NCBI RefSeq assembly: GCF_014212315.1 | Contig: NZ_JACKXE010000001.1 | Span: forward strand, 3,720,001 to 3,784,000 | Length of the DNA stretch: 64,000 nucleotides | DNA from: Nocardioides luti | GTDB taxonomy: Bacteria > Actinomycetota > Actinomycetes > Propionibacteriales > Nocardioidaceae | Direction of reading: 5' to 3' | Shown: in pieces, positions 55,427-63,570 of the stretch | Position numbering within the stretch: the stretch's first letter is position 1 | How the letters are laid out: the number at the start of each line of letters is the position of its first letter | Position numbers and translations under genes: made by a program | The notes under the pieces: generated by a model | Databases searched by the model: none | Seen by the model: only the letters and a program-made list of their open reading frames with translations | What the model was told of the DNA's origin: nothing

Positions 55427-57439
55427 ATGAGCGAAACCGAACGGGCACCGAAGGACCGTCCCTGGGTGATGCGCACGTACGCCGGCCACTCGACGGCCAC
55501 GGCGTCCAACGCGCTCTACCGCACCAACCTGGCCAAGGGCCAGACCGGCCTGTCGGTGGCCTTCGACCTGCCGACCCAGACCGGCTACGACCCCGACTCG
55601 CCGCTCGCCCGCGGCGAGGTCGGCAAGGTCGGCGTCCCGGTGCCGCACCTCGGCGAGATGCGCCGCCTCTTCGACGACATCCCGCTCACCGGGATGAACA
55701 CGTCGATGACGATCAACGCCGTCGCGATGTGGATGCTCGCGATGTACCAGGTGGTCGCCGAGGAGCAGAACCCGGACAGCACCCCCGAGGAGGTCGCCGC
55801 CCAGCTGGCCGGCACGACCCAGAACGACATCATCAAGGAGTACCTCTCCCGCGGGACCTACGCGTTCCCGCCCGAGGCCTCGATGCGGCTGATCGCCGAC
55901 ATGATCGCCTACACGGTCCACCAGATCCCGAAGTGGAACCCCATCAACATCTGCAGCTACCACCTGCAGGAGGCCGGCGCGACGCCGACGCAGGAGCTCG
56001 CCTACGCGCTGAGCACCGCGATCGCCGTGCTCGACCAGGTCAAGAACGCCGGCCAGGTCTCCGACGACGACTTCGAGAAGGTCGTCGGCCGGATCTCGTT
56101 CTTCGTGAACGCCGGTGTCCGGTTCGTCGAGGAGACCTGCAAGATGCGGGCCTTCAACCAGCTCTGGGACGAGATCACCCGGGAGCGGTACGGCGTCGAG
56201 GACCCGAAGATGCGCCGGTTCCGCTACGGCGTCCAGGTCAACTCGCTCGGCCTCACCGAGGCCCAGCCCGAGAACAACGTGCAGCGCATCGTGCTCGAGA
56301 TGCTCGGCGTGACGCTGTCGAAGAACGCCCGCGCCCGCGCGGTCCAGCTCCCGGCGTGGAACGAGGCCCTCGGCCTGCCCCGTCCGTGGGACCAGCAGTG
56401 GTCGCTGCGCCTGCAGCAGGTGCTGGCCTTCGAGTCCGACCTGCTGGAGTACGACGACATCTTCGACGGCTCGCACGTCATCGAGGCCAAGGTCGCCGAG
56501 CTGGTCGAGGGCGCCCGCGCCGAGATCGACCGGGTGCAGGCGATGGGCGGTGCGATCGCCGCGGTGGAGTACATGAAGTCCGAGCTGGTCTCCTCGCACG
56601 CCGCCCGCCGTGCCCGGATCGAGTCCGGCGAGGAGAAGATCGTCGGCGTCAACGTCTACGAGACCACCGAGCCCTCCCCGCTCACGGCCGACCTCGACGG
56701 CGCGATCATGGCCGCCGACCCGCAGGCCGAGCAGTCCGCGCTGACCTCGGTCGATGAGTGGAAGGCCGCCCGGGACGAGACCGAGGTGGCCGAGGCGCTC
56801 GCGCGGCTGGCCGCCGACGCCAAGACCGACGCCAACCTGATGGCCGCCACGCTGGCCGCCGTCCGCGCCGGCGCGACCACCGGCGAGTGGGCGGGCACCC
56901 TGCGCGAGGTGTTCGGCGAGTACCGCGGCCCCACCGGCGTCAGCGGCGCCGTCGTGGCCGAGGCGGGCGCCGAGCTGACCGCGGTGCGCGAGAGGGTCCG
57001 CGCCACCGGCGCCGAGCTGGGCGGGCGGCTGCGGCTGCTCGTTGGGAAGCCCGGCCTCGACGGCCACTCCAACGGCGCCGAGCAGGTGGCCGTCCGGGCC
57101 CGCGACGCCGGCTTCGAGGTGATCTACCAGGGCATCCGCCTGACGCCCCAGCAGATCGTCGCGGCCGCGGTGGCCGAGGACGTGCACTGCGTCGGCCTCT
57201 CGATCCTGTCCGGCTCCCACATGGAGCTGGTGCCGGACGTGCTGGACGGCCTGCGCGAGGCCGGGCTCGGCGACGTCCCGGTCATCGTCGGCGGGATCAT
57301 CCCGGACTCCGACGGCCGCCGGCTCAAGGAGCAGGGCGTCGCCGCGGTCTACACGCCCAAGGACTTCGGGCTCACCGAGATCATGGGCGGCATCGTGGAC
57401 GTCATCCGCCGGGCCCACGACCTCGACGACCAGGACTGA
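55427..57439 (+). CDS. meaA: Ethylmalonyl-CoA mutase (MeaA), adenosylcobalamin-dependent
   Basis: A 670-residue single-chain acyl-CoA mutase. The barrel domain starts with RTYAGHSTATASNALYR and QTGLSVAFDLPTQTGYDPD; the C-terminal B12 domain (about 535-665) has the cobalt-ligand motif GLDGHSNG (DxHxxG, His near 548), then SILSGSH and GGIIP. The start and size are those of MeaA of Streptomyces and Methylorubrum, which converts ethylmalonyl-CoA to methylsuccinyl-CoA in the ethylmalonyl-CoA pathway; crotonyl-CoA carboxylase/reductase is not in this window. Distinguished from the small/large subunits of methylmalonyl-CoA mutase by length and by GKVGVPVPHLGEM. Confidence 0.92.
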   Translation: MSETERAPKDRPWVMRTYAGHSTATASNALYRTNLAKGQTGLSVAFDLPTQTGYDPDSPLARGEVGKVGVPVPHLGEMRRLFDDIPLTGMNTSMTINAVAMWMLAMYQVVAEEQNPDSTPEEVAAQLAGTTQNDIIKEYLSRGTYAFPPEASMRLIADMIAYTVHQIPKWNPINICSYHLQEAGATPTQELAYALSTAIAVLDQVKNAGQVSDDDFEKVVGRISFFVNAGVRFVEETCKMRAFNQLWDEITRERYGVEDPKMRRFRYGVQVNSLGLTEAQPENNVQRIVLEMLGVTLSKNARARAVQLPAWNEALGLPRPWDQQWSLRLQQVLAFESDLLEYDDIFDGSHVIEAKVAELVEGARAEIDRVQAMGGAIAAVEYMKSELVSSHAARRARIESGEEKIVGVNVYETTEPSPLTADLDGAIMAADPQAEQSALTSVDEWKAARDETEVAEALARLAADAKTDANLMAATLAAVRAGATTGEWAGTLREVFGEYRGPTGVSGAVVAEAGAELTAVRERVRATGAELGGRLRLLVGKPGLDGHSNGAEQVAVRARDAGFEVIYQGIRLTPQQIVAAAVAEDVHCVGLSILSGSHMELVPDVLDGLREAGLGDVPVIVGGIIPDSDGRRLKEQGVAAVYTPKDFGLTEIMGGIVDVIRRAHDLDDQD

Positions 57440-57466
57440 GCCCGACGGGGACGGCGCCGGGCGCGC

Positions 57467-57472
57467 TAGCTT
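57467..57472 (+). promoter_or_regulatory. -10 element (TAGCTT) giving a leaderless transcript
   Basis: TAGCTT, 6 bp, then ATG at 57479. Confidence 0.5.
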
Positions 57473-57478
57473 CGGGCC

Positions 57479-58093
57479 ATGAGCTCGCTGCAGTGCCCGG
57501 CCCGCCTCGTCCTCGCCCGCCACGGCGAGGCGGAGTACGAGACCGACCTGGTCACCGACGACGGCGGCTCGCTGAGCGCCGCCGGGCGTCAGCAGGCACG
57601 GGCGCTGGGGGAGTCCCTGCGCGGCGAGCGGGTCGCGCGGGTGTGGACCAGCCCGCTGTCGCGCGCCGTCCAGACGGCGGAGCTCGCCGCGGGCGTGCTC
57701 GGCACCGACGTGGTCGTCCGCAACGGCCTGCGGGAGTACGGCGTGGGCTCGCTGGCCGGCACCGACGGCGACGAGGGCGCGACCATCGGGCCGGTCTTCC
57801 GGGCCTGGGCCGAGGGTGACGACACCGCGGCGATCGACGGGGGAGAGGTCGTCGGCGACATCGTCGCCCGGGTGCACGCCGTGCTCCGGGAGGTCGCGGA
57901 CGCGCACCGCGGGGAGACGGCGCTCGTGGTCAGCCACGGCGGCGCGATCCTCGCGAGCGTGCCCGGGCTGGTCGGGGCGCCCCGGCTGTCGTCGTACGAC
58001 CTGGTGCTGCCGAACTGCGGGTTCGTGGTGCTCGAGGCCGACGACGAGGGGTGGCGGCTCGTCAGGTGGGATGCCGCTCACACAGTGAGGTAA
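57479..58093 (+). CDS. Histidine phosphatase family protein
   Basis: A 204-residue phosphoglycerate-mutase-like phosphatase. Phospho-His is in LARHGEAEYE (His15), with SPLSRAVQTAEL (Arg contact), the acid in GLREYGVG and the second His in VVSHGGAI. Substrate unknown; many such proteins act on small phosphoesters or cobalamin intermediates (CobC), the latter tempting beside meaA but unsupported. The iron box of the following gene begins in its last codons. Confidence 0.9.
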   Translation: MSSLQCPARLVLARHGEAEYETDLVTDDGGSLSAAGRQQARALGESLRGERVARVWTSPLSRAVQTAELAAGVLGTDVVVRNGLREYGVGSLAGTDGDEGATIGPVFRAWAEGDDTAAIDGGEVVGDIVARVHAVLREVADAHRGETALVVSHGGAILASVPGLVGAPRLSSYDLVLPNCGFVVLEADDEGWRLVRWDAAHTVR

Positions 58094-58104
58094 GGCTGCC
58101 CTTG
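58091..58104. promoter_or_regulatory. Weak second DtxR/IdeR-type iron box
   Basis: TAAGGCTGCCCTTG matches 9 of 14 positions of the half consensus TTAGGCTAACCTAA. It lies 20 bp, about two helical turns, upstream of the strong box. Confidence 0.4.
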
Positions 58105-58110
58105 GTGATG

Positions 58111-58124
58111 TTAGGCTCACCTAC
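58111..58124. promoter_or_regulatory. DtxR/IdeR-type iron box overlapping a -10 element
   Basis: TTAGGCTCACCTAC matches 12 of 14 positions of TTAGGCTAACCTAA, the right part of the 19-bp IdeR box; over all 19 bp, 15 match. It abuts the ATG at 58125 and contains TAGGCT (58112-58117), a -10 whose +1 would be 58124. Binding would block a leaderless promoter. Confidence 0.65.
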
Positions 58125-58325
58125 ATGGGCAAGAAGAAGGCGTCGGCGGAGGTGCGCAAGCTCCCCAAGACGGAGTGCTGCGTCTCCTCGTCGAAGTGCG
58201 GGCGCTGCCCCCTGCGGATGCTCAAGGAGGGCACGCTGCCCGCCGGGTATACCGTCAAGAAGCGCAAGCTCGTCCGGGTCGACGGCAAGAAGGTCACCAA
58301 GAAGAAGCTCGCGAAGGCCGCCTGA
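58125..58325 (+). CDS. Small four-cysteine basic protein under an iron box, function unknown
   Basis: A 66-residue Lys-rich protein (about one residue in four is Lys). Cys18-Cys19, Cys25 and Cys28 (TECCVSSSKCGRCPLRM) could bind zinc or an Fe-S cluster. The N- and C-termini are Lys clusters (MGKKKASAEV, VTKKKLAKAA), suiting nucleic-acid or acidic-protein binding. Not recognised as a known family. Iron-boxed promoter and the ferritin gene 52 bp downstream suggest a role in iron homeostasis. Confidence 0.75.
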   Translation: MGKKKASAEVRKLPKTECCVSSSKCGRCPLRMLKEGTLPAGYTVKKRKLVRVDGKKVTKKKLAKAA

Positions 58326-58377
58326 CGCCTCCCGTGGCCGCACCACCCGCCTGATCCGTCGACCCGAGGAGCGCCCC

Positions 58378-58902
58378 GTGGCCGCCACCCGATTCACCGA
58401 CCAGCTCAACGTCCAGATCGGGAACGAGCTGGCGGCGCACAACCAGTACCTCGCCTGCGCGGTCCACTACGACGACCTGACGATGCCGCGGATGGCGGCG
58501 TTCTTCTACGCCCAGGCGCTCGAGGAGCGGGCGCACGCCGCGATGATGATCCAGTACCTCCTCGACACCGACACCAAGGTCGTGATCCCCGCCGTCGAGG
58601 CCCCCGTCAACGACTTCGCCGACGTCGTCGCGCCGGTTGCGCTCGCGCTCGAGCAGGAGAAGCGGGTCACCGACCAGATCAACGGCCTGCTGCGGATCGC
58701 CCGCGAGGAGTACGACTTCGCCTCCGAGCAGTTCATGCAGTGGTTCATCAAGGAGCAGGTCGAGGAGGTCGCCACGATGAGCGACCTGCTCGCGGTCACG
58801 ACCCGCAACCGCGACGACATCGAGGACATCGAGGAGTACGTCGCCCGCGAGCAGGCGTCCGGCGAGGCCGACCCCACGGCCCCGCGCGAGGCCGGCGCCT
58901 GA
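58378..58902 (+). CDS. Ferritin (BfrB-like)
   Basis: A 174-residue four-helix ferritin. Ferroxidase ligands: Glu17 (GNELAAHNQYL), Glu50 and His53 (ALEERAHAAMM), with further acidic residues in REEYDFASEQFMQWF and KEQVEEVATM. No haem Met52-type residue pattern is evident, so it is a non-haem ferritin rather than bacterioferritin. Stores iron in a 24-mer shell. GTG start with GAGGAGCG upstream. Probably cotranscribed with the four-Cys gene and thus iron-regulated. Confidence 0.92.
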   Translation: MAATRFTDQLNVQIGNELAAHNQYLACAVHYDDLTMPRMAAFFYAQALEERAHAAMMIQYLLDTDTKVVIPAVEAPVNDFADVVAPVALALEQEKRVTDQINGLLRIAREEYDFASEQFMQWFIKEQVEEVATMSDLLAVTTRNRDDIEDIEEYVAREQASGEADPTAPREAGA

Positions 58903-58923
58903 CGCGCAGGCCCCGCGCTCGGG

Positions 58924-60000
58924 TCAGTCGAGCGTGTGCAGCCAGTGCAGCACGCGCGAGCGGGTCCGGGCGGCGGAGGCCTCGAGGGCCAGGGCGCTGC
59001 CCGCGCCCTTCACGGTGTGGTGCGTGACGCCGGTCGAGGAGTCGTAGGCGTCGACCTGGGTCTGCCGGGCGTCACGACGGTTGAGGGCGTCCTTGCCGCC
59101 GAAGAGCAGCAGCACGGGGGCCTCGATCTTGCGCGTGGTGGTCGGTGCGGACGCCACCATCTGGGAGAGGCTCAGCGCGTCGCCGCACGGCGTGGCCGCG
59201 CGGAGGTCGGCACCGTCGCGCTGCACCGTGCGGGCAGCGCTGGCGAACAGCAGGCTGCGGTAGTCCTTCTTCGAGCCGCCGAAGGTGGCGTGGTCCTGCC
59301 CCTTGAGGCAGAGCGAGGACTGCGCCTGCGCCGCGTCGAGCGCGCGCTGCGAGGCGCCGCGGTCGGTCCACGACATCACGACCAGGCCGTCGATGTCGTC
59401 GTACGTCCCGGCCTCGAGCTCGGCGATGGCCGCCCCCGTGGAGTGGCCGTGGACGACCACGTGCTCGGCGGCGGGGGTGCCGCGGTCGGGGTGCCGCGAG
59501 AAGTCGTAGTGGCCGGAGCGCAGGTGCTGGACGACCTGGTGGAGCATGTCGGCCTGCGCGCCCAGGCAGGTGGCGTTGCCGTCGGGGAGGGGGCTGCGGC
59601 CGTAGCCGAGCCGGTCGAGGACCAGCGAGGTCTCGCCGCGCTGGGCGAGCTTGCGCGCGTAGTCGACGCCGGGGTGGCGGCGCAGGTGCCACGACCACGA
59701 GCCCGTCGCCAGGTCGTGGACGAGCACGTTGATGCGGGGGGCGCTGGCGCTGAGGACCTCGTGGCGGGGACCGACCAGGCTGCCGTGCAGCTCGTAGGAC
59801 TGGTTGTCGGCGGAGCAGGCGAGGTTCGTGCCGTTCGTGTTGACGACGTCGAAGGTGACCGCGCGGGAGACCACGTCCGTGCCGCGGGCGGACGGGGTCG
59901 CCGGCGCGGCGCCCACCGGCGAGGAGAGCGGAACGGCGGCCAGCACGCCGGCGACGAGGCCTGCGGCGACGAGTCGGGCGACGGGTCGGACGGTGAGCAT
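58924..60000 (-). CDS. Secreted alpha/beta-hydrolase-fold protein without the expected catalytic His
   Basis: A 358-residue protein with a Sec signal (hydrophobic VAAGLVAGVLAAVPLSS, cleavage near 31-33). Nucleophile elbow GHSTGA (Ser187) and acid in LLLFGGKDALNRRD are present. The C-terminal segment where relatives have GxGHxLxLE reads KGAGSALALE, so Ser replaces the catalytic His; the preceding THHTV could compensate or the protein may be inactive. Four Cys (in LACSADN, ATCLGAQ, SLCLKGQ, TPCGDA) could form two disulfides. GAGGGG lies upstream of the ATG. Confidence 0.78.
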   Translation of the reverse strand: MLTVRPVARLVAAGLVAGVLAAVPLSSPVGAAPATPSARGTDVVSRAVTFDVVNTNGTNLACSADNQSYELHGSLVGPRHEVLSASAPRINVLVHDLATGSWSWHLRRHPGVDYARKLAQRGETSLVLDRLGYGRSPLPDGNATCLGAQADMLHQVVQHLRSGHYDFSRHPDRGTPAAEHVVVHGHSTGAAIAELEAGTYDDIDGLVVMSWTDRGASQRALDAAQAQSSLCLKGQDHATFGGSKKDYRSLLFASAARTVQRDGADLRAATPCGDALSLSQMVASAPTTTRKIEAPVLLLFGGKDALNRRDARQTQVDAYDSSTGVTHHTVKGAGSALALEASAARTRSRVLHWLHTLD

Positions 60001-60080
60001 GGGGAACCCCTCAGGTGGACGGTCTTATTGAAGATGTGTCAACAAGAGGGTTCCAGCATGTCATACCGACGGTACGCGAA

Positions 60081-60132
60081 ACGGCCCTGCGGGTGAGTTC
60101 TCCATCACCACGCAGGGCCGTCGCAGGGCCGT
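60081..60132 (-). terminator. Terminator with a tandemly duplicated 3' arm
   Basis: ACGGCCCTGCG (60081-60091) pairs with CGCAGGGCCGT at 60111-60121, extended by GGTGA/TCACC. A second identical CGCAGGGCCGT follows at 60122-60132. It ends the minus-strand beta-helix operon. Confidence 0.75.
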
Positions 60133-60151
60133 TCGTTTTGTCGAGGCGGAC

Positions 60152-60706
60152 TCAGCCCGGGGGACGCGAGGTCGCCGTGGAGCGGGGGCAGAACGCCTCG
60201 CGGGGCGAGCCGGTGTGCACCTCCTCCGGCAGCGTGAGCGTCACGTCGTCGTCGAAGACGCCGGCCTGCTCGGTGCGCAGGTTGACCTCGGTGACGAAGG
60301 CACCGGCGCGGGCCGAGAGCGACTCGCAACCGCCCATCTTCAGGGCCAGGGTGAGGCGGCCGGTCTCACCCGGGCCGAGGTGCAGCGTGCGCGCGCCGTC
60401 GGTCGTCGTGAGGCCGGTGTAGGTGAACAGCCGGGTCTTCGGCTGCTCGTCGGCCAGGCCCAGGACGGTCAGCGGCAGCCGACCGTCGTTGGTGACCGGG
60501 AACGTGTAGCGGAGCGTGCCGCCGTCGTCGTACCGGATCTGGCGCACCGTGCGGTCGGCGATGGTGAAGACCGTGGTGGCGTCCGTGCCGGCGACCGCGG
60601 TGCGCCCGTGGCTGCTGAGTGCCGGGGTGCTGCGCGCCACCGCCACCCCGCCCCCCACGAGGAGGAGGGCGAGGACGGCGAGGGCGACGAGTGCCTTACG
60701 CAGCAT
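60152..60706 (-). CDS. Membrane-anchored extracytoplasmic protein, partner of the beta-helix protein
   Basis: A 184-residue protein with an N-terminal signal-anchor (LVALAVLALLLVGGGVAVA, 6-24) and an Ig-like beta-rich domain (FPVTNDGRLPLTVLGLADEQPK, LHLGPGETGRLTLALKMGGC) with two Cys (GGCESL, EAFCPRS) likely disulfide-bonded. Fold resembles small chaperone-like or Ig modules. It starts 11 bp before the end of the upstream beta-helix gene, so the two are translationally coupled. Not assignable further. Confidence 0.7.
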   Translation of the reverse strand: MLRKALVALAVLALLLVGGGVAVARSTPALSSHGRTAVAGTDATTVFTIADRTVRQIRYDDGGTLRYTFPVTNDGRLPLTVLGLADEQPKTRLFTYTGLTTTDGARTLHLGPGETGRLTLALKMGGCESLSARAGAFVTEVNLRTEQAGVFDDDVTLTLPEEVHTGSPREAFCPRSTATSRPPG

Positions 60707-62552
60707 GGCTCTGGCGCCGGCGGCGCAGGCCGAGGGCCACGAGCAGGGCGCTCACGGCCGTCATGACCGGTGCGGCGACCAGGAAGCCCGAGTCCTGCTC
60801 CGAGGCCTCTGGGGCGCCGGTCGTGCTGCCGGAGGCGTCCGGCTTGGTCGGGCTGTCGAACCAGTTGCACCCCTCCGGGTGCGAGAAGTTCGGGTCGTCG
60901 CGGTCGTACTGGCTGCAGCTCAGGAAGCCCGCGTCCTTGACCGGGGCGCCCGGCGTGAAGACCGAGCCGCCGTCGGCGCACGAGGGCGGGTCGACGGTGA
61001 AGTTGTCCGTCTGCACGCCGCGGGAGTAGGTGTTGTTCTCCCAGCAGTTGCCGTTGCCCTGCTCGTCCCACCAGTGGTCCGAGCCGTTGTGCTCGATCTC
61101 GCCCGACTTGGTGAAGCCCATCTGGTTGTCGGTCGTGTGGTTGTGGTGCGAGGTGTCGTTCTGCAGGGCGGGGTCGTACTCGTCGCGCAGCGCCGCCGGG
61201 ACCCAGAACTGCATGGTGCCGAAGCGCCAGTTGTCGTAGATCCAGTTGTGGTCGGTGCGGTCGAAGTTGCCGCCGGCGATCAGCACGCCGGTGCCGACCG
61301 GGGTCGGGACCACGGGGCACACGGTGCCGTTGATGTAGCCGCGCTGCTTCATCGGCTTGGCGCAGACGCCGGTGTCGACGAAGCGGGTGTACCAGTTGGA
61401 GTTGTTCGAGTAGATCTCGTTGCGGTTCCAGCGCGCGTGGTCCTGGGGCAGGCCCGGGTGGCCGGGGAACAGCGAGTCCGTCGCGATGCCGGTGGCGTTC
61501 TTGTAGAACTTGTTGTCGTGGGCCCAGATCGAGTTGCCCGCCGTGCCGGAGTAGCCCAGCGTGTTGTGGTGGCTCTTGTTGAAGCGGATCTCGATCGCGT
61601 AGCGCGTGGCCTCGAGGTTGGGGTTGTCGGCGTTCAGGTCCGAGCCGGAGCCGGGGTAGAAGCCCGAGTCGCCGTTGTAGTACGCCTCCGAGCGCTGGAT
61701 CAGCCCGTGGTCGCTCGCGAACGCGAGGATGCCGTACTCGTCGTTGCCGCGGGCCATCACGTGGTCGACCACGAAGCCGTCGGTCTCGAGGATGTAGACG
61801 GAGTTGAACTCCGCCTGCTCGAAGGTGATGTTCTTGAGGTAGAGCCCGCCCGCGCGGTCGGCGCGGATGCCGTTCAGCTTCGAGAAGCGGTTGTTGACGA
61901 TCACGTCGGTCTTGCTGCGGCCGGTGCCGACGACCTGCAGGCCGCAGAACTTGCTGTCGCAGGAGATCGACTTGTTCTTCGGGGTGCGGTCACCGAAGAC
62001 CGCGATCAGGTTCAGGTTGTGCGGGCATGCGCGCTGGTCGGCGTACGACAGGGCGATGGGGTTCGACGTGCCGCCGCTGTCCTCCTTCGCGCCGGTGTCG
62101 GGCGAGGAGAGGCTGCCGATGTACTCCGACGCCTCCAGGGGCGACTTCGACGAGGTCTCGAGGTGCGAGCAGTACTGCGAGCGCTTCCGGTGGGCCCAGC
62201 GGGCCTCGGTGTAGACGCCGGGGAGCACGTAGACCGAGGTCCTCGGCTTCCTGATCGAGTTGATCGCGGTCTGGATCGACCGGAAGTCGCACTGCTTCAG
62301 CAGGCGCTCGTTGCGGGTCTTGAGCTTCCCCTCCGGCATCGCGGCGATGCGGGAGGCGCTGCTGGGCTTGCAGACCACGCGGGCGCGGGGGTTGTCGTAG
62401 CCGAGGAACGACGGGCGGTGGCCCGTGCCGTCCGGGAACTGTGCGGGGCGCTCCTCGTGGGCGGAGGCGGCGGTCGATCCGGCAGCGAGGCCGGTGGCGA
62501 CCAGACCGGGGACGACCACGAGAGCGAGGAGTGCACGACGGAGTCGGGGCAT
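60696..62552 (-). CDS. Secreted right-handed beta-helix protein with C-terminal membrane anchor
   Basis: A 618-residue protein: Sec signal (cleaved near ASA, 31), a parallel beta-helix core (about 80-480) marked by repeating DHN/HNNTF-like turns (GNDEYGILAFASDHGLI, NSIWAHDNKFYKNATGI, NRNEIYSNNSNWYTRF), and a C-terminal transmembrane helix (about 588-607) followed by Arg-Arg-Arg-Arg. At least ten Cys suggest disulfides. NosD/pectate-lyase-like folds bind or cleave polysaccharides; catalytic residues are not identified. AAAGGA precedes the ATG. Confidence 0.82.
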   Translation of the reverse strand: MPRLRRALLALVVVPGLVATGLAAGSTAASAHEERPAQFPDGTGHRPSFLGYDNPRARVVCKPSSASRIAAMPEGKLKTRNERLLKQCDFRSIQTAINSIRKPRTSVYVLPGVYTEARWAHRKRSQYCSHLETSSKSPLEASEYIGSLSSPDTGAKEDSGGTSNPIALSYADQRACPHNLNLIAVFGDRTPKNKSISCDSKFCGLQVVGTGRSKTDVIVNNRFSKLNGIRADRAGGLYLKNITFEQAEFNSVYILETDGFVVDHVMARGNDEYGILAFASDHGLIQRSEAYYNGDSGFYPGSGSDLNADNPNLEATRYAIEIRFNKSHHNTLGYSGTAGNSIWAHDNKFYKNATGIATDSLFPGHPGLPQDHARWNRNEIYSNNSNWYTRFVDTGVCAKPMKQRGYINGTVCPVVPTPVGTGVLIAGGNFDRTDHNWIYDNWRFGTMQFWVPAALRDEYDPALQNDTSHHNHTTDNQMGFTKSGEIEHNGSDHWWDEQGNGNCWENNTYSRGVQTDNFTVDPPSCADGGSVFTPGAPVKDAGFLSCSQYDRDDPNFSHPEGCNWFDSPTKPDASGSTTGAPEASEQDSGFLVAAPVMTAVSALLVALGLRRRRQSHAA

Positions 62553-62613
62553 GGGGATCCTTTCGTCAGGCCACCAACGAGCCGGAGGTGATGTGGGTTA
62601 CGTGCCGGTAGGT

Positions 62614-62619
62614 CAGACT
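62614..62619 (+). promoter_or_regulatory. -10 element (CAGACT) giving a leaderless transcript
   Basis: CAGACT, 6 bp, then ATG at 62626; decides this start over an in-frame ATG at 62425 inside the divergent gene. Confidence 0.5.
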
Positions 62620-62625
62620 GCGTCC

Positions 62626-63546
62626 ATGAGCAGGGTGATCGTCGTGGGTGCCGGCGTCGTGGGGCTGTCGTGCGCGGTCCGGCTGCTCGAGGCCGGGCAC
62701 CGCGTCGACGTGGTCGCCCGCGACCTGCCCCGGGAGACGACCTCCGCCGTCGCGGCGGCGATCTGGTACCCCTACCGCGCGCTCCCGCAGGACCGGGTCA
62801 CCGCGTGGTCCGGGACGACGTACGCCGTCCTGGACGCGCTGGCCGCTCCGCTGGCGTACGGCGGCTCCCCGGAGTCGGGGGTGCGGATGCTGCCCGGCAC
62901 CGAGGTCTTCGACCGGCGCCAGCCCGACCCGTGGTGGCGGGCCGCCGTCCCGGCGCTGGAGCGGGTGGACGCGCCGCCGGCCGGCTTCGTCGACGGCTGG
63001 TCGTTCACCACGCCGGTCGTGGAGATGCCCGTCTACCTGCCGTGGCTCGCCGGGCGGGTGGAGGAGCTCGGCGGCACCATCACCCGGCTGAACCTGCGGG
63101 CGCTCCCGGAGGGCGGTGACCTGGTCGTCAACTGCAGCGGCCTCGGCGCGCGGCTGCTCGGGGCCGACCGGACGGTCGTCCCCGTGCGCGGCCAGGTGGT
63201 GTACGTCGAGCAGGTCGGGCTCGAGCGCTGGTGGCTGGACGGCTCCGGGCCGACGTACGTCGTGCCGCGCAGCCACGACATCGTGGTCGGCGGCACCGAC
63301 GAGGAGGGGGAGTGGAGCCGGACGCCCTCGCCCGAGTCCGCCGCCGAGATCCTCCAGCGGGCCTCCCGGCTGGTCCCCGCCCTCCGCGACGCCAAGGTGC
63401 TCCGGCACAAGGTCGGGCTCCGCCCGGTCCGCCCCGCCGTCCGCCTCGAGCGCGAGGGCCGTGTCATCCACTGCTACGGCCACGGTGGCGCCGGCGTCAC
63501 GCTGAGCTGGGGCTGCGCCGACGAGGTCGCCGCGCTCGCGGAGTAG
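62626..63546 (+). CDS. FAD-dependent oxidoreductase, D-amino-acid oxidase type
   Basis: A 306-residue DAO-family flavoenzyme: FAD loop VVGAGVVGLSCAVRLLEAGHRVDVVARD (in part, GxGxxG at 8-13), AAIWYPYRA active-site loop, VNCSGLGARLL, RGQVVYVEQ and the C-terminal YGHGGAGVTLSWG. Sequence order matches D-amino-acid oxidase (D-amino acid to 2-oxoacid plus H2O2) rather than sarcosine oxidase or GlpD. Length is near the 310-330 of bacterial DAOs. Confidence 0.85.
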   Translation: MSRVIVVGAGVVGLSCAVRLLEAGHRVDVVARDLPRETTSAVAAAIWYPYRALPQDRVTAWSGTTYAVLDALAAPLAYGGSPESGVRMLPGTEVFDRRQPDPWWRAAVPALERVDAPPAGFVDGWSFTTPVVEMPVYLPWLAGRVEELGGTITRLNLRALPEGGDLVVNCSGLGARLLGADRTVVPVRGQVVYVEQVGLERWWLDGSGPTYVVPRSHDIVVGGTDEEGEWSRTPSPESAAEILQRASRLVPALRDAKVLRHKVGLRPVRPAVRLEREGRVIHCYGHGGAGVTLSWGCADEVAALAE

Positions 63547-63556
63547 CGCGGCTTGC

Positions 63557-63562
63557 TAGCGT
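63557..63562 (+). promoter_or_regulatory. -10 element (TAGCGT) upstream of the last gene
   Basis: TAGCGT places +1 at about 63569, two bases before the ATG. Confidence 0.4.
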
Positions 63563-63570
63563 CCGCGACC

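Noticed and set aside
60064-60074. TACCG-A-CGGTA inverted repeat upstream of the secreted hydrolase gene as an operator
   Set aside because: Only 5 bp per arm, no regulator gene adjacent and no second copy seen.
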